A stretch of DNA of 64,000 nucleotides, from contig NZ_QXED01000011.1 in the NCBI RefSeq assembly GCF_003583365.1, positions 62,001 through 126,000 on the forward strand, in the 5' to 3' direction. The stretch comes from Fibrisoma montanum (lineage in GTDB: Bacteria; Bacteroidota; Bacteroidia; Cytophagales; Spirosomataceae). Shown piece after piece: positions 52,243-60,327 of the stretch. Both the position numbers and the translations under genes were made by a program. A model generated the notes under the pieces. It was given only the letters and a program-made list of their open reading frames with translations, did not search any database and was not told where the DNA came from. Every line of letters begins with the position of its first letter. Position 1 is the first letter of the stretch.

Positions 52243-52620
52243 TTACTTAATCCGTTTGGCGGTCGCGTCAAAACTGTACACCGAACCTTTTAGTGTGTTG
52301 TCATCTACTTTTGTCAGGTCCATGGACATTTCTCCGCCCTGCGACGATTCAAAGTAGATGATCAGCTTCGTTGCGCTTTCCTCCACGCGCAGGATTTTAA
52401 GACTACCGTTGGCAGGGTCAGCTTTGTCGACCAGTTTCCCGGTTAGTTTTCCGTCGGTGCGTACCAGGTCAGTCTGAAAAACAACATCTCCACGGGGTGA
52501 GCCCAGAATGGTAATCTCCCATTTGCCGGCGTAGAAGTCAGTCGGGGAGGTTGCCTGTGAAAAACTGGTGAAGGCAACGCCTAAACTAAAAAGCAGGAGA
52601 ATGATACGTATTTTCTGCAT
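52243..52620 (-). CDS. Small secreted protein, unknown
   Basis: 125 residues from the ATG at 52620 (MQKIRIILLLFSLGVAFTSFSQA), with a GTG two codons earlier as an alternative. After the signal peptide comes a lipocalin-like beta pattern (GKWEITILGSPRGDVVFQTDL...GKLTGKL...TLKGSVYSF). The phrases GKW.I..... and LKGSV are common in small Bacteroidota exported proteins of unknown role. It is the first gene of the TetR set. Confidence 0.7.
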   Translation of the reverse strand: MQKIRIILLLFSLGVAFTSFSQATSPTDFYAGKWEITILGSPRGDVVFQTDLVRTDGKLTGKLVDKADPANGSLKILRVEESATKLIIYFESSQGGEMSMDLTKVDDNTLKGSVYSFDATAKRIK

Positions 52621-52695
52621 AGCCACAAAGAGTAAGGTGAAATGAGGTGATTGGCCTTTCCAGGGAAGGCGTCGGAAATTATTTTACTGTAAAAA

Positions 52696-52713
52696 GTTTC
52701 CTGCAAAGGAAAC
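52696..52713. promoter_or_regulatory. Palindrome, candidate TetR operator
   Basis: GTTTCC-N6-GGAAAC, a perfect 6+6 palindrome in an AT-rich stretch, 76 bases upstream of the small secreted gene. A related half-site (ATTTCC) recurs at about 52736-52741. Confidence 0.4.
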
Positions 52714-52827
52714 GGAAATTATTTCAATAAAAAAAATTTCCTAAGTAAAATTTCATTTCACCCTTATCCGGGCTTTGCTAACCGGTCGGACTGGCCAGGC
52801 GTACCTCAACCGGTCCCGGTTGAGGTT

Positions 52828-53997
52828 TCAGGCGTTCTGATAATGAGTTGCCTTTGCGGCTCTTTTTGTGCCCTTCGCGGTTTTACTTTTCTTCCGCCGA
52901 CCCCGCCAGATAAGAAAGCCGGTGATGGGCAGACTGGCGGCAATGAGTGACGCAAAAAACGCCAGTATCTTGCCCGGTAAACCCAGAATAGCACCCGTGT
53001 GAATGTCGTAGTTCATCCGAATCAGCTTATCCGCGCCATTGGCTTCCCCGAATCGGCCGTAAACGTGCTTGACGGAGAGCTCATTCAGCGTGTACTGGTC
53101 AAAGAACCGGTAATCGGTTTTCCAGTACGTGCGACCATCGGGGTTTGCGCTGGCCGCAATGGCGGATGAATCGGTTTCGGGAATATGAACCTCCATTACC
53201 TCGGCGGTGGGGTATTCGGCGGTCATCTTATGCCAAACCCGGTCAATAGCCGGTGCCTGAGCCGGAAGGGCCGCAGGACGCTGCGCTTTCGCCGAAACCG
53301 GGTCCTGGAAAATCAGCGACTTCTCGCCACCGGCCAGCGTGTGAACCGATTTGGCAAACCATTGAAAACCCCAGACCAGACCCGTCAGGGCCAGAATGAG
53401 CAGCACCCACGTAGCGTAAAAACCCAGTACGTTGTGCAGGTCGTAGTTGGTCCGGCGCCAGGCCGCATTCCATTTAATACTGAACCGCTGCTTTCTTGCG
53501 TTCCTGTTTTTGGGCCACCACAGTACGATACCTGAAATCAGCATCACGACGAAGATCAGCGTGGCCGACGCTACCACGGGCTGACCGATGGTCGGCGGTA
53601 ACCACAGGTAGAAGTGGCCCATCAGCACAATTCGGAAGAAATCGGCGTCCATGTCCTTCACCTTCAGCACCTCGCCCGTGTACGGATTCAGGTACACGCT
53701 GTAATAGTACGACGGCTCGAAATGAAAGAACATCACCTGCGCAGCCTGGTCTTTTTTGCCGTATAGCACCGCGTGAAGATGTTTATCGGGCAGTTGCTTC
53801 ACGGCGATGGCCTTAAGCGTAGAGGGGGGCAAAAACGCTTTGTCCTGTTGCTCCACAAACCGGTACGACTGCGTCAGGTTCTGGATTTCATCCTGAAACG
53901 CGTACAGGCAGCCCGTGATGCTGATGATAAACACCACCAGCCCGGACGCGAGTCCGAGCCAGAGGTGAATGGTTCCGATGATCTTCTTAAGGGTCAT
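52828..53997 (-). CDS. PepSY-associated membrane protein
   Basis: 389 residues. The first membrane segment (IHLWLGLASGLVVFIISITGCLYAF) is the PepSY_TM hallmark. Other segments are near 140-165, 200-220 and 350-370, with extracytoplasmic PepSY loops between. In this family, members next to siderophore receptors act in ferric-siderophore reduction or uptake. It starts 4 bases after the receptor stop and is co-transcribed with it. Confidence 0.9.
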   Translation of the reverse strand: MTLKKIIGTIHLWLGLASGLVVFIISITGCLYAFQDEIQNLTQSYRFVEQQDKAFLPPSTLKAIAVKQLPDKHLHAVLYGKKDQAAQVMFFHFEPSYYYSVYLNPYTGEVLKVKDMDADFFRIVLMGHFYLWLPPTIGQPVVASATLIFVVMLISGIVLWWPKNRNARKQRFSIKWNAAWRRTNYDLHNVLGFYATWVLLILALTGLVWGFQWFAKSVHTLAGGEKSLIFQDPVSAKAQRPAALPAQAPAIDRVWHKMTAEYPTAEVMEVHIPETDSSAIAASANPDGRTYWKTDYRFFDQYTLNELSVKHVYGRFGEANGADKLIRMNYDIHTGAILGLPGKILAFFASLIAASLPITGFLIWRGRRKKSKTAKGTKRAAKATHYQNA

Positions 53998-54001
53998 AAC
54001 G

Positions 54002-56380
54002 TTAGAAGCGGTAAGCCATGCTTAAACGGAAATTGCGCGGAGCTTCGGCCTGCCAGTAGTAGTAGCCCGCGTAGGGGTAGGGCGCTCCCGAATACAGATA
54101 GGCGTTCAGGATGTTATTGACGTTCAGGGCTACACTAACCCGCTTGTTTTGCCACGACACAGCTCCGTCGGCGCGGAAGTAGTCAGGCAGATTTGATTCA
54201 TTTGAGGTGGGGTCGACAAACCAGCCGAACCGCTCCAGCTGTCCCTGATACCCAAGTGAGAGGCCTGCACCCTGCAAAGCTCCCTGCCGGAGCCGGTACG
54301 ACAGCCACGCGTTCGTTACGTGTTTTGCGAAGCCCGGCACGTACTGACCAACGTTTTCTGAACGGGTGTCTTTCGTGATTTTTGAATCGGTGTACGCGTA
54401 GTTGGCAACCAGACTCAGGCCGGGTAACAGTTCGCCCTGCAGGTCAAATTCAACCCCGCTGGTGCGGGTCTGTCCCAGTTGCACGGAGAAGTTTGGATTG
54501 CTCGGGTCGGTCGTCAGTACGTTGTTCTTCGTAATCTGGTACACCGAAAGGGTTGACTGCCACCGGCCACCGGCCCACTCTCTTTTCAGACCTGCTTCGA
54601 GGTTGTCGCCCGTGATTGGCCGGAAGGCATTGCCCCGCGCATCGACGCCCGACTGCGGCACGAAGGCCTGGTCGTAGAGGGCATACACCGACGTTTGCTT
54701 GTTGATGGAGCCGCTGATACCGACGCGAGGTGTGAACACGGTTTCGTTGGTTCCGGCACCGTACTGGCTATCTTTCGAGGAGGTCAGCCGACCGGCCAGC
54801 GTCAGGCGGATGCGGTCCTGCCAGAAGCGGAGTTCGTCCTGTACGTAAATGCCCGAATACGACTGGCTCAGTACATTAGCCCCGGCCCGGTAGCGCAGGC
54901 TCGTGGACCGGTCAAAGCGGGGCAGCAGGTTCGCCGGCAGGTAGTAGTTTAGCCGATAGATGTTGAAAACCGTCGTGCTGTCGTAAAGTGGGAAAGACTG
55001 ACCCCAGTCGGCGATGTATTTCTTGTTACCCAGGTCCAGACCCGCCAGAATGCGGTGGGTGATGGGTCCGGTCGTTACGTCGCCATTCACAAACAGCTGC
55101 CCAAACTTGCCTTCGTTAGAAGCGTCCCAGATGCCCACATACCGGTATAAATCACCGTTGGCTTTTGCCGAATCGGCCCAGAGTGAACTGCCAATCTGCT
55201 TGTAGTTGAAGTACGCAATCTGGCCGGTCAGTTTCCAGTTGGGGCTAATCTGGTGTTCCAGAATTATGAACGAGCTGTGGTCATTGATGTTGGTCGGGTC
55301 GAGGTTGGCCGAGGCCGTGGTAGCGTTGCGGGGCAGTTGCAGAAAACCGGGCTGGGCAAACAGGTACGCCGAACCAATGGCCGACATCTGCGAAAACTGG
55401 TACGTGTACTCGGCCGTAATCGAGGTCTGCTCGCTGAGTTTGTACTTCAGTACCGGCGCAATGGTGTAGCGGTTGTTGTACTCAAACTCCCGGAACGAGC
55501 CTTTTGCCTGACCCATTACGTTCAGCCGGTACAGCAGGCTGCCATCCTGCTTGAGCTGGCCGTCCAGGTCCAGCGTAGCCCGGTACGTGTCAAAACTGCC
55601 CATCGTCATGGTGGCTTCGCCTTTCGTTACGCCGGTCGGCTTCTTGGTCACGACGTTATAAAATCCGCTTGGTTCGCCGTTGGCCATCATGAAACCGGCG
55701 GGGCCTTTCACAAACTCAATCCGCTCCACCATCGACATGTCTTCGGCCAGCGGCCCCCAGGTCGACTGTACGTTCATGCCGTTGCGGAAGGGCGCAATGC
55801 GTGAGCCGCGCATATTCAGGCGGGCGTAATTGTCCCAGTGCTCCTGCTTGGTAACCCCACTGATGTTGCGCGAAACACCTTCCAGCATGTCGAAAATCTG
55901 CTGATCGGCCAGGAGTTGCCGGTTCACTACCTGCACATTCTGCGGCAATTCAATCAGCGGTGTTTTAACGCGAAGACTGTAGGACGGAAGGTCAGCTTTG
56001 TACGGATTCTTTCCTTCTACCGTCACTTCATCCAGATTCTGGGCTGACTCATTGAGCGCCAGGTCGGTTACCTGCGTCGTTTCATTGGCCCTGACCGTGA
56101 TGGATTGCTGTAGGCGCCCGTGGCCCATCCGGCTAATCAGCAGTGTGTATGTTCCGGCGGGTACGTTGTTGAGCTGATAGAGTCCCTGCTCGTTGGTCAG
56201 CGTACCGAACTGCGTATTCGACAACCGGACGTTAACCTGCGGAATCGGCTGCCCGTTGCGGTCATTGACCTTTCCAGCAATGGCACCGGTTGTTGACGAT
56301 TGAGCGATGCTGGCAGTTGGCTTTACACTCAGCCAGAGCAAAAGCGCAGCCAGGAAAATGAGTAGGGATTTATATTGCAT
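54002..56380 (-). CDS. TonB-dependent siderophore receptor
   Basis: 792 residues: signal peptide (to SIAQSS), carboxypeptidase-regulatory domain (GAIAGKVNDRNGQPIPQVNV), plug (LIELPQNVQVVNRQLLADQ, LNMRGSR, VERIEFVKGPAGFMMANGEPSGFYNVVTKKPTG) and a barrel ending RNFRLSMAYRF. The plug phrases are those of FhuE/FecA/FpvA-type ferric-siderophore receptors. Upstream lies a candidate iron box (56384-56399). Confidence 0.92.
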   Translation of the reverse strand: MQYKSLLIFLAALLLWLSVKPTASIAQSSTTGAIAGKVNDRNGQPIPQVNVRLSNTQFGTLTNEQGLYQLNNVPAGTYTLLISRMGHGRLQQSITVRANETTQVTDLALNESAQNLDEVTVEGKNPYKADLPSYSLRVKTPLIELPQNVQVVNRQLLADQQIFDMLEGVSRNISGVTKQEHWDNYARLNMRGSRIAPFRNGMNVQSTWGPLAEDMSMVERIEFVKGPAGFMMANGEPSGFYNVVTKKPTGVTKGEATMTMGSFDTYRATLDLDGQLKQDGSLLYRLNVMGQAKGSFREFEYNNRYTIAPVLKYKLSEQTSITAEYTYQFSQMSAIGSAYLFAQPGFLQLPRNATTASANLDPTNINDHSSFIILEHQISPNWKLTGQIAYFNYKQIGSSLWADSAKANGDLYRYVGIWDASNEGKFGQLFVNGDVTTGPITHRILAGLDLGNKKYIADWGQSFPLYDSTTVFNIYRLNYYLPANLLPRFDRSTSLRYRAGANVLSQSYSGIYVQDELRFWQDRIRLTLAGRLTSSKDSQYGAGTNETVFTPRVGISGSINKQTSVYALYDQAFVPQSGVDARGNAFRPITGDNLEAGLKREWAGGRWQSTLSVYQITKNNVLTTDPSNPNFSVQLGQTRTSGVEFDLQGELLPGLSLVANYAYTDSKITKDTRSENVGQYVPGFAKHVTNAWLSYRLRQGALQGAGLSLGYQGQLERFGWFVDPTSNESNLPDYFRADGAVSWQNKRVSVALNVNNILNAYLYSGAPYPYAGYYYWQAEAPRNFRLSMAYRF

Positions 56381-56383
56381 ACC

Positions 56384-56399
56384 TTATTTAGACTAATTC
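56384..56399. promoter_or_regulatory. Candidate iron-responsive operator
   Basis: TTAGACTAATTCTAA lies inside it, a 7-1-7 imperfect palindrome (TTAGA...TCTAA) 4 bases upstream of the receptor ATG. TTATTTAGACTA (56384-56395) recurs as its exact reverse complement at 56470-56481. Fur or DtxR-family repression of the siderophore operon is the likely use. Confidence 0.45.
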
Positions 56400-56518
56400 T
56401 AATGCAAATGAAAAAAGCAAATGAATACGAACAGCTGTCATGCCTGATTTATGCAATAGAAACTTTATATAGTCTAAATAAAGGGAAGATAAGCCGAAAA
56501 TACACCGCTGAGCACTAA

Positions 56519-56601
56519 TTTGTCATGCTGACGTAGGAAGCATCTTCGGTAGATATATGAAGGCCCGTGTCCGGAGACGCTTCCTGCGTCAGCATGACAA
56601 A
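56519..56601. repeat. Intergenic hairpin element, TTTGTCATGCTGACG type
   Basis: 23-base arms (56519-56541 and 56579-56601) complementary except one position, beginning TTTGTCATGCTGACGTAGG. The loop is 37 bases and contains ATCTTCGG. It looks like a REP/MITE-type repeat. A diverged relative follows at 56672. Confidence 0.75.
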
Positions 56602-56671
56602 GTTGGCTTAGACTGAATGTGCTCAGTTGGTCGGTTAACGTGGTTACGGACAACTCCCAAGTTTCCAGTGT

Positions 56672-56777
56672 GTTTTTTGTCATCCCGACCAAAGGAGGGA
56701 TCTTCGGTAGCTGGAGAAAATGGCAGCCACACCGAAGACTCCGTCCGAAGATTCCTCGTTCCTCGGTATGAAAAAGA
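56672..56777. repeat. Second, diverged hairpin element
   Basis: Left arm TTTTTGTCATCCCGACC... with GGATCTTCGG, right arm CCGAAGATTCC...GGTATGAAAAAGA. The arms are imperfectly complementary. It shares TTTGTCAT and ATCTTCGG with the neighbouring element. Confidence 0.6.
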
Positions 56778-56800
56778 CTGGTTTTAATGGCCTACATTGA

Positions 56801-57727
56801 TCAACCCGGTTGGCGAACGGATTGCCCCCAATTCCGGCGTTCGTCCATTGACCACAGCTCCGGAAAAAATATCCGTTGCTGCTGAACGGGTGGGAGGTAC
56901 GTTTGCCAGTTGGTGCCGCCGGTGGCCCGGATGTCGTCGGGTTCTTTGTGGAGGTACTGCACCGCCGAGCGGAGGTGTGACAGTTTCCAGCGGACGTTGA
57001 CGCGGTGGTCATATTCGCGCAGGGCCGTGCGAAGTTCATCGGTGACCTGTCCGGCCTGTTCCAGTTCCTGATATCGCTGATTCAGATTCTTTACCCGATA
57101 CGTTTCGGCCAACCGAATGAGCCGGGCGCTGTATTGCTTGTCGAACTGCCGGAGCGTCAGCGTTTTTTGCTGGGTGGCCAGTTCGGTAGCGCCCCGCTTC
57201 CAGTAAATGGCTTCGTACTGGTCGGCTATGGATGCAGCCTGGGTCGGTGGCTCAATCAGGAGGTTGGTAAAGTCGGTCGAGACAATTTCAATCTCCCGAA
57301 ACTGCACTGACTGAAACCCGCTCGACGGTAGCAGCGCCATCCGGAATTTCAGAAACTGCTCCCGCTCCATACCCGTAATCATAATTACGAACGACTCTTC
57401 GAGCAGGGCAAAGTAGCGGTTTACCCGTTGCATCCGGGCCGTAAAAAACGCGGCCGTTAACGGGCTGGCGTCGGCTATCTGGGCAATCTCGTGCAGGATG
57501 AGCTTGAAGTATAACTCCGTAATCTGGTGGTACGTCACGAAAATCAGCTCGTCGGGGTAGGCGGTTTTGGGGTTTTGCAGCGATAGCAGCGTGTCGAGGT
57601 GGATGTAATCCCAGTAGGTCAGGTAATCGGCCTGAAGCAGCCCTTCGAGGTATGCGTTCATATCCTGCCCCATGGCGGCAAATTTCTGTTCCAGCTGGGC
57701 GAGTTTATTGGCCACTGTTTCGTGCAT
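56801..57727 (-). CDS. kynA: Tryptophan 2,3-dioxygenase
   Basis: 308 residues. TDO motifs: LTYWDYIHLDTLLSLQ near 35 (distal haem His), FRMALLPSSGFQSVQFREIE near 128, and VRWKLSHLRSAVQYL plus GGTNWQTYLPP near 245-285 (proximal His in the former region). It opens the indole ring of tryptophan to N-formylkynurenine. No other kynurenine genes are in the window. Confidence 0.93.
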   Translation of the reverse strand: MHETVANKLAQLEQKFAAMGQDMNAYLEGLLQADYLTYWDYIHLDTLLSLQNPKTAYPDELIFVTYHQITELYFKLILHEIAQIADASPLTAAFFTARMQRVNRYFALLEESFVIMITGMEREQFLKFRMALLPSSGFQSVQFREIEIVSTDFTNLLIEPPTQAASIADQYEAIYWKRGATELATQQKTLTLRQFDKQYSARLIRLAETYRVKNLNQRYQELEQAGQVTDELRTALREYDHRVNVRWKLSHLRSAVQYLHKEPDDIRATGGTNWQTYLPPVQQQRIFFPELWSMDERRNWGQSVRQPG

Positions 57728-57847
57728 AGCTCCTGACTGTCAGTTAGTTTTCAGATGAAGAGACGTTTTTTGTCCGGTTTACGAGTTCACAAGTTGTAAC
57801 AAAATCGAATAGCTAAACATTTTCCCTGACGATATGATTTGATTCGT

Positions 57848-59011
57848 ATGATAAGTCAATCCGTTAAGCGAATCACATCGACAATACAATCGGCTGACAG
57901 CCAGCAGGTAAATACATTGATTAACCAGTTGATGGCCCTTGCCTCGCAGAGCGATAGTGAAGGGGCGTTTCCGGAAGAAGCCTTCGGTCAGATGGCCGAA
58001 GCCGGTATGCTGGGCATCACGCTACCGGGGCAGCCCCTTGATTTTGACCTGCCCGAAACAAAAAACTTACTGCAACTGCTCAAACGCATCGGGACCGGTA
58101 ACCTGGCCGTAGGTCGGGTATACGAGGGCCACATCAACGCGCTATATCTTATCCATCTGTTCGGCAATCAGGAGCAGAAAAAGCGGTACGGCGCTGATGT
58201 GAGGCAGCACCAGCGGTTGTTCAGCGTCTGGAATACGCAGGCCGACGATGGTATCCGGATTCACGCACTCGGGGGGGGCCGTTATGTGCTCGAAGGGTCG
58301 AAAACGTTCTGTTCGGGAGCGGGCTGGATTCAGCGGCCACTAGTTACGGGTGAGCTGGTTGGTCAGGACCGTTCCGGCTGGCAGATGTGCATCATCCCGA
58401 CGGAACGGGTGAAGCCAATTCCGTCGGACGAGCAGTTCTGGCAACCGCTGGGTATGCGGGCATCGGCCAGTTTCAAACTCGATTTTACGGGTGTTGAACT
58501 GGAAGAGCAGGATTTGCTGGGTCAGCCCGGCGATTACTTCAAACAACCGTATTTCAGCGGGGGGGCGATTCGGTTTGCGGCCGTTCAGCTTGGCGCGGCC
58601 GAAGCCTTGCTCAGCGAAACCCGGACGTACCTGAATGACCTGAATCGCGTCGACGATCCGTTCCAAAAAGCCCGTATTGGCGAAATGACGTACCTGATTG
58701 AGTCAGGCAACCAGTGGCTCAACGCGGCCGGTGACAAGACGGACGTCTGGCTGACTCAGGATGATTCGGCCGATAAAATCGTCGCCTATGCCAACATGAC
58801 CCGCACGGCCATTGAACAGATCTGCCTGCGGACGATGGAACTGGCCGAACGGTCGGTTGGGGCCAGAGGACTGCTGCGCCCGCTGCCGTTTGAGCGTATC
58901 CATCGCGACCTGAGCATGTACCTGCGCCAGCCCGCGCCCGACGCTGCCCTGACCGGCATCGGCCATTACGTTTTCCACACCTCATCTCCAACTCATGACC
59001 TCTGGCGTTGA
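57848..59011 (+). CDS. Acyl-CoA dehydrogenase-family protein, first gene of the ACAD/PIG-L/MTase/GT2 cluster
   Basis: 387 residues from the ATG at 57848. The fold pattern matches acyl-CoA dehydrogenases: an N-terminal helical domain (FGQMAEAGMLGITLPG), a middle beta domain (SKTFCSGAGWIQRPLV) and a C-terminal helical domain (MRTMELAERSVGARGLLR). FAD binding is likely. The usual catalytic Glu cannot be placed by eye. It overlaps the next gene by 17 bases. Its substrate is probably part of an unknown small molecule or glycolipid made by the cluster. Confidence 0.85.
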   Translation: MISQSVKRITSTIQSADSQQVNTLINQLMALASQSDSEGAFPEEAFGQMAEAGMLGITLPGQPLDFDLPETKNLLQLLKRIGTGNLAVGRVYEGHINALYLIHLFGNQEQKKRYGADVRQHQRLFSVWNTQADDGIRIHALGGGRYVLEGSKTFCSGAGWIQRPLVTGELVGQDRSGWQMCIIPTERVKPIPSDEQFWQPLGMRASASFKLDFTGVELEEQDLLGQPGDYFKQPYFSGGAIRFAAVQLGAAEALLSETRTYLNDLNRVDDPFQKARIGEMTYLIESGNQWLNAAGDKTDVWLTQDDSADKIVAYANMTRTAIEQICLRTMELAERSVGARGLLRPLPFERIHRDLSMYLRQPAPDAALTGIGHYVFHTSSPTHDLWR

Positions 59012-59750
59012 TCAGACCCGCTTTTTTCAGCAGTACGTTGAACCCGCCGATGATGAATTGCTCCGGCAGTTTGGTTCTACGGTGGTAATTGCTCCGCATC
59101 CCGACGACGAATCGCTCGGTTGTGGTGGCGTTATTGCCCTGCTGCGGCAGGCTGGCTACCCGGTACAGGTTATCTTCGTCAGTGATGGCAGCATGTCGCA
59201 CCCTCAGTCAAAGCAGTACCCGGCCGACCGGCTGCGGCAGCTTCGCGAAACGGAGGCATTGCTGGCTCTGGAAATTCTTGGTGTTGCCCCCAACGCCGTG
59301 CAGTTCATGCGGCTCAAGGACACGCAGGTACCCACGCCCGACCAGACTGGTTTCGCGGACGCCGTTGCCGACCTGGGCCATCGGCTGGAAAACATTGCTC
59401 CCGATACGGTGCTGGTACCCTGGCGACGCGATCCGCACCCCGACCACCGGGCCTCGTGGAGCCTGACCCAGGCTGCCGTAGAACGGATGGTCCAAAAGCC
59501 AGCGCTGGTAGAATATCCAATCTGGCTGTGGGAACTGGGTACCGACGACGACCAACCTCGTCCCAGCGAAGTACGCGCCCGAAGTTTCAGCATCAGTTCA
59601 GTAGCCGACTTAAAGCAGCAGGCCATTGCCGCCCATCGGTCGCAGGTGACACACCTGATCGACGACGACCCAACGGCGTTTTACCTGTCGCCCGAGTTGC
59701 TGCGCTATTTTCAGATTCCAAACGAAGTTTTCTTTTACCATGTCCAGTAG
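58995..59750 (+). CDS. PIG-L (LmbE-like) N-deacetylase
   Basis: 251 residues. The zinc motif APHPDDESLGCGG near 33 and the second site DPHPDHRASW near 155 are the PIG-L/LmbE signature. These enzymes remove acetyl groups from N-acetylglucosamine-type sugars. It overlaps the acyl-CoA dehydrogenase gene by 17 bases and the methyltransferase by 11, so all three are translated together. Confidence 0.92.
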   Translation: MTSGVDQTRFFQQYVEPADDELLRQFGSTVVIAPHPDDESLGCGGVIALLRQAGYPVQVIFVSDGSMSHPQSKQYPADRLRQLRETEALLALEILGVAPNAVQFMRLKDTQVPTPDQTGFADAVADLGHRLENIAPDTVLVPWRRDPHPDHRASWSLTQAAVERMVQKPALVEYPIWLWELGTDDDQPRPSEVRARSFSISSVADLKQQAIAAHRSQVTHLIDDDPTAFYLSPELLRYFQIPNEVFFYHVQ

Positions 59751-60327
59751 CCTGCCCCAATCGTATTTCGATGATATATACCGCGCCAGCGACGACCCGT
59801 GGCAGTTTGCCACCAGCGATTATGAGCGCGACAAGTACCAGGCTACCCTGGCCGCCCTGCCCAACGAGCGATATGCCAACGTCTTCGAAATCGGCTGCTC
59901 GATTGGTGTGCTGAGTGCCATGCTGGCGCAACGGTGTGACCGGTTGCTGGCCGTTGATGCCAGTGAACTGCCGCTCAGGCAGGCTCGCCAACGCCTGGCG
60001 GAATTGCCGCAGGTGAGTGTTCAGCAGATGAGCATTCCGGCGCAGTTCCCAGACGATCAGTTTGACCTGATTCTTCTGTCGGAGGTGGGCTATTACCTGA
60101 CCATAGATGATCTCCGGCGCGCGCAGCAGCTTATGCATGAGCATTTGCAGCCGGGCGGGCATTTACTGCTGGTACACTGGACGCCTTTTGTGCCCGACTA
60201 TCCACTGACCGGCGACCAGGTGCACGAGGTATTTCTGGAGCAAACTGTTGGCGCGCAACCAATGTGGCAGCACCTGACGGGACAACGGGCGGAGCAATAC
60301 CGGCTGGATTTATTCAGCCGACAATAG
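59740..60327 (+). CDS. Class I SAM methyltransferase, NodS-like
   Basis: 195 residues. AdoMet motif I is VFEIGCSIGVLSAMLA near 48, and the acidic residue after beta 2 is LLAVDAS. The start FDDIYRASDDPWQFATSDYERDKYQATLAAL is what NodS-type methyltransferases show. NodS N-methylates the deacetylated glucosamine of Nod factors after NodB; here a PIG-L deacetylase precedes it, so the same order of chemistry is plausible. Its 3' end overlaps the convergent GT2 gene by 18 bases. Confidence 0.88.
   Translation: MSSSLPQSYFDDIYRASDDPWQFATSDYERDKYQATLAALPNERYANVFEIGCSIGVLSAMLAQRCDRLLAVDASELPLRQARQRLAELPQVSVQQMSIPAQFPDDQFDLILLSEVGYYLTIDDLRRAQQLMHEHLQPGGHLLLVHWTPFVPDYPLTGDQVHEVFLEQTVGAQPMWQHLTGQRAEQYRLDLFSRQ

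Larger units (their letters stand above)
56381..56800. other. 420-base intergenic region with iron-box candidates and two hairpin repeats
   Basis: No gene seen. From left to right it holds a palindromic iron-box candidate, an inverted copy of its half (56470-56481) and two related hairpin elements (56519-56601 and 56672-56777). The tryptophan 2,3-dioxygenase gene ends at its right edge. Confidence 0.7.
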
